From Nocardioides antri (GTDB lineage: Bacteria; Actinomycetota; Actinomycetes; Propionibacteriales; Nocardioidaceae): 64,000 nt of DNA. The position numbers were made by a program, and so were the translations under genes. Shown here one piece after another: positions 63,368 through 64,000 of this stretch (positions within the stretch are counted from its first letter, which is position 1; each line of letters opens with the position of its first letter). The DNA is taken from NCBI RefSeq assembly GCF_008373765.1, contig NZ_VUJW01000002.1:186001-250000 (forward strand). The letters run 5' to 3'. The notes under the pieces are model-generated. The model saw only the letters and a program-made list of their open reading frames with translations. It did no database searches and had not been told where the DNA came from.

Positions 63368-64000
63368 GTGAGCAACGAGGAGGCACGTCCCGACGAGTTG
63401 GTGTGCACCGGTGCGGAGGCGGCCGGGGTCGAGATCATGACGCCGCGGGAGGTGCCGCTGGGCGGCCCGCGCGCGATGACGGTACGACGAACCCTGCCGC
63501 AACGGGAGCGGAGCCTGATCGGGGCCTGGTGCTTCCTCGACCACTACGGGCCGGACCTGGTGTCGGACTCGGGCGGGATGACGGTGGCGCCCCACCCGCA
63601 CACCGGGCTGCAGACCGTGAGCTGGCTGTTCGAGGGCGAGGTCGAGCACCGCGACAGCGCCGGCCACCACGCGATGGTGCTGCCCGGCGAGATCAACCTG
63701 ATGACGGCCGGCCGCGGGATCAGCCACTCGGAGGTGTCGACCGAGGGCACCACCAGGCTGCACGGAGCCCAGCTGTGGGTGGCGCTTCCCGACGGGAGCC
63801 GTGACGTCGACCCCGGGTTCGAGCACTACGCGCCGTCCGAGCTCGCCGGCGACGGCTGGCGGGGGCGGGTGTTCCTCGGGTCGCTCCTGGGCGACACGTC
63901 GCCCGTGTCGACGTACTCCCCGCTGGTGGGGGCCGAGCTGGCCCTCGACCCCGGCGTGATCCTGCCGCTCGAGGTGGACCCCTCGTTCGAGCACGGCGTG
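63368..64000 (+). CDS. Pirin family protein, 3' end missing
   Basis: Bicupin metal-binding protein; 211 codons are present and the frame is open at the right edge. Iron-binding blocks of the N-terminal cupin are visible: H-P-H-T-G-L-Q-T near 77-84 and G-R-G-I-S-H-S-E near 117-124, with E-G-E-V-E-H-R-D-S-A-G between. Pirins include quercetinase-like enzymes and transcription cofactors; no specific role is indicated. GTG 63368 is the first start after the divergent GT4 gene. Confidence 0.88.
   Translation, partial: MSNEEARPDELVCTGAEAAGVEIMTPREVPLGGPRAMTVRRTLPQRERSLIGAWCFLDHYGPDLVSDSGGMTVAPHPHTGLQTVSWLFEGEVEHRDSAGHHAMVLPGEINLMTAGRGISHSEVSTEGTTRLHGAQLWVALPDGSRDVDPGFEHYAPSELAGDGWRGRVFLGSLLGDTSPVSTYSPLVGAELALDPGVILPLEVDPSFEHGV

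Overview
The window is very GC-rich DNA from an actinobacterium. Gene content and codon use (many GTG starts, short overlaps, deazaflavin/F420-type oxidoreductase, ECF41 sigma factor, KorAB, MptB-like mannosyltransferase) point to Nocardioides or a close relative in the Nocardioidaceae. That placement is inference; no rRNA is present. No insertion sequence, prophage, CRISPR array or origin is visible. One tRNA (Tyr) is present.

Region 1 (1-14762) is built around menaquinone synthesis: menA (cut by the left edge), two paralogous MFS transporters, the overlapping menE-menC-menD operon, and menG further on. Between them lie a TetR/MpaB-like oxygenase pair with a shared operator, a CPA1 Na+/H+ antiporter fused to a UBP-type zinc finger, a metallo-hydrolase, an ECF41 sigma factor with its CxxC partner under a recognisable ECF41 promoter, and an L,D-transpeptidase.

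Region 2 (14763-31962) is a complete 14-gene nuoA-N operon for proton-pumping NADH:menaquinone oxidoreductase, ending in a long-chain polyprenyl diphosphate synthase that can make the menaquinone tail. The upstream region has a large nested palindrome and a Rex-like site. Short palindromic repeats have entered the coding sequence of menD and of nuoD, nuoG and nuoH without breaking frame.

Region 3 (31959-41871) has rarD, a small secreted protein, korAB (2-oxoglutarate:ferredoxin oxidoreductase) behind a KstR-like operator, the sulfate ABC transporter sbp-cysT-cysW-cysA with a possible upstream ORF, an SRPBCC protein, yajQ and tRNA-Tyr.

Region 4 (42034-64000) is accessory: a secreted subtilase, a VOC protein, a coiled-coil protein, SelO, and a secreted nuclease/phosphatase-type enzyme. 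Next comes the most unusual locus: a 67-residue peptide with seven tandem [ST]-D-[SG]-D-x pentapeptides, abutting a JmjC/cupin oxygenase and a sucrase/ferredoxin-like Fe-S protein. After it are a DUF2510/DUF6777-like membrane protein; an operon joining an adenylation-carrier-acyltransferase fusion to an Fe3+-type ABC transporter behind a DtxR/IdeR-like box; a divergent deazaflavin-reductase/PAP2 pair with Pho-box-like repeats; and an RDD protein, a mannosyltransferase, a lipoprotein, a GT4 glycosyltransferase and a pirin cut by the right edge.

A recurring feature is leaderless genes: a TANNNT-like -10 hexamer lies 5-7 nt before the start codon of at least a dozen genes.
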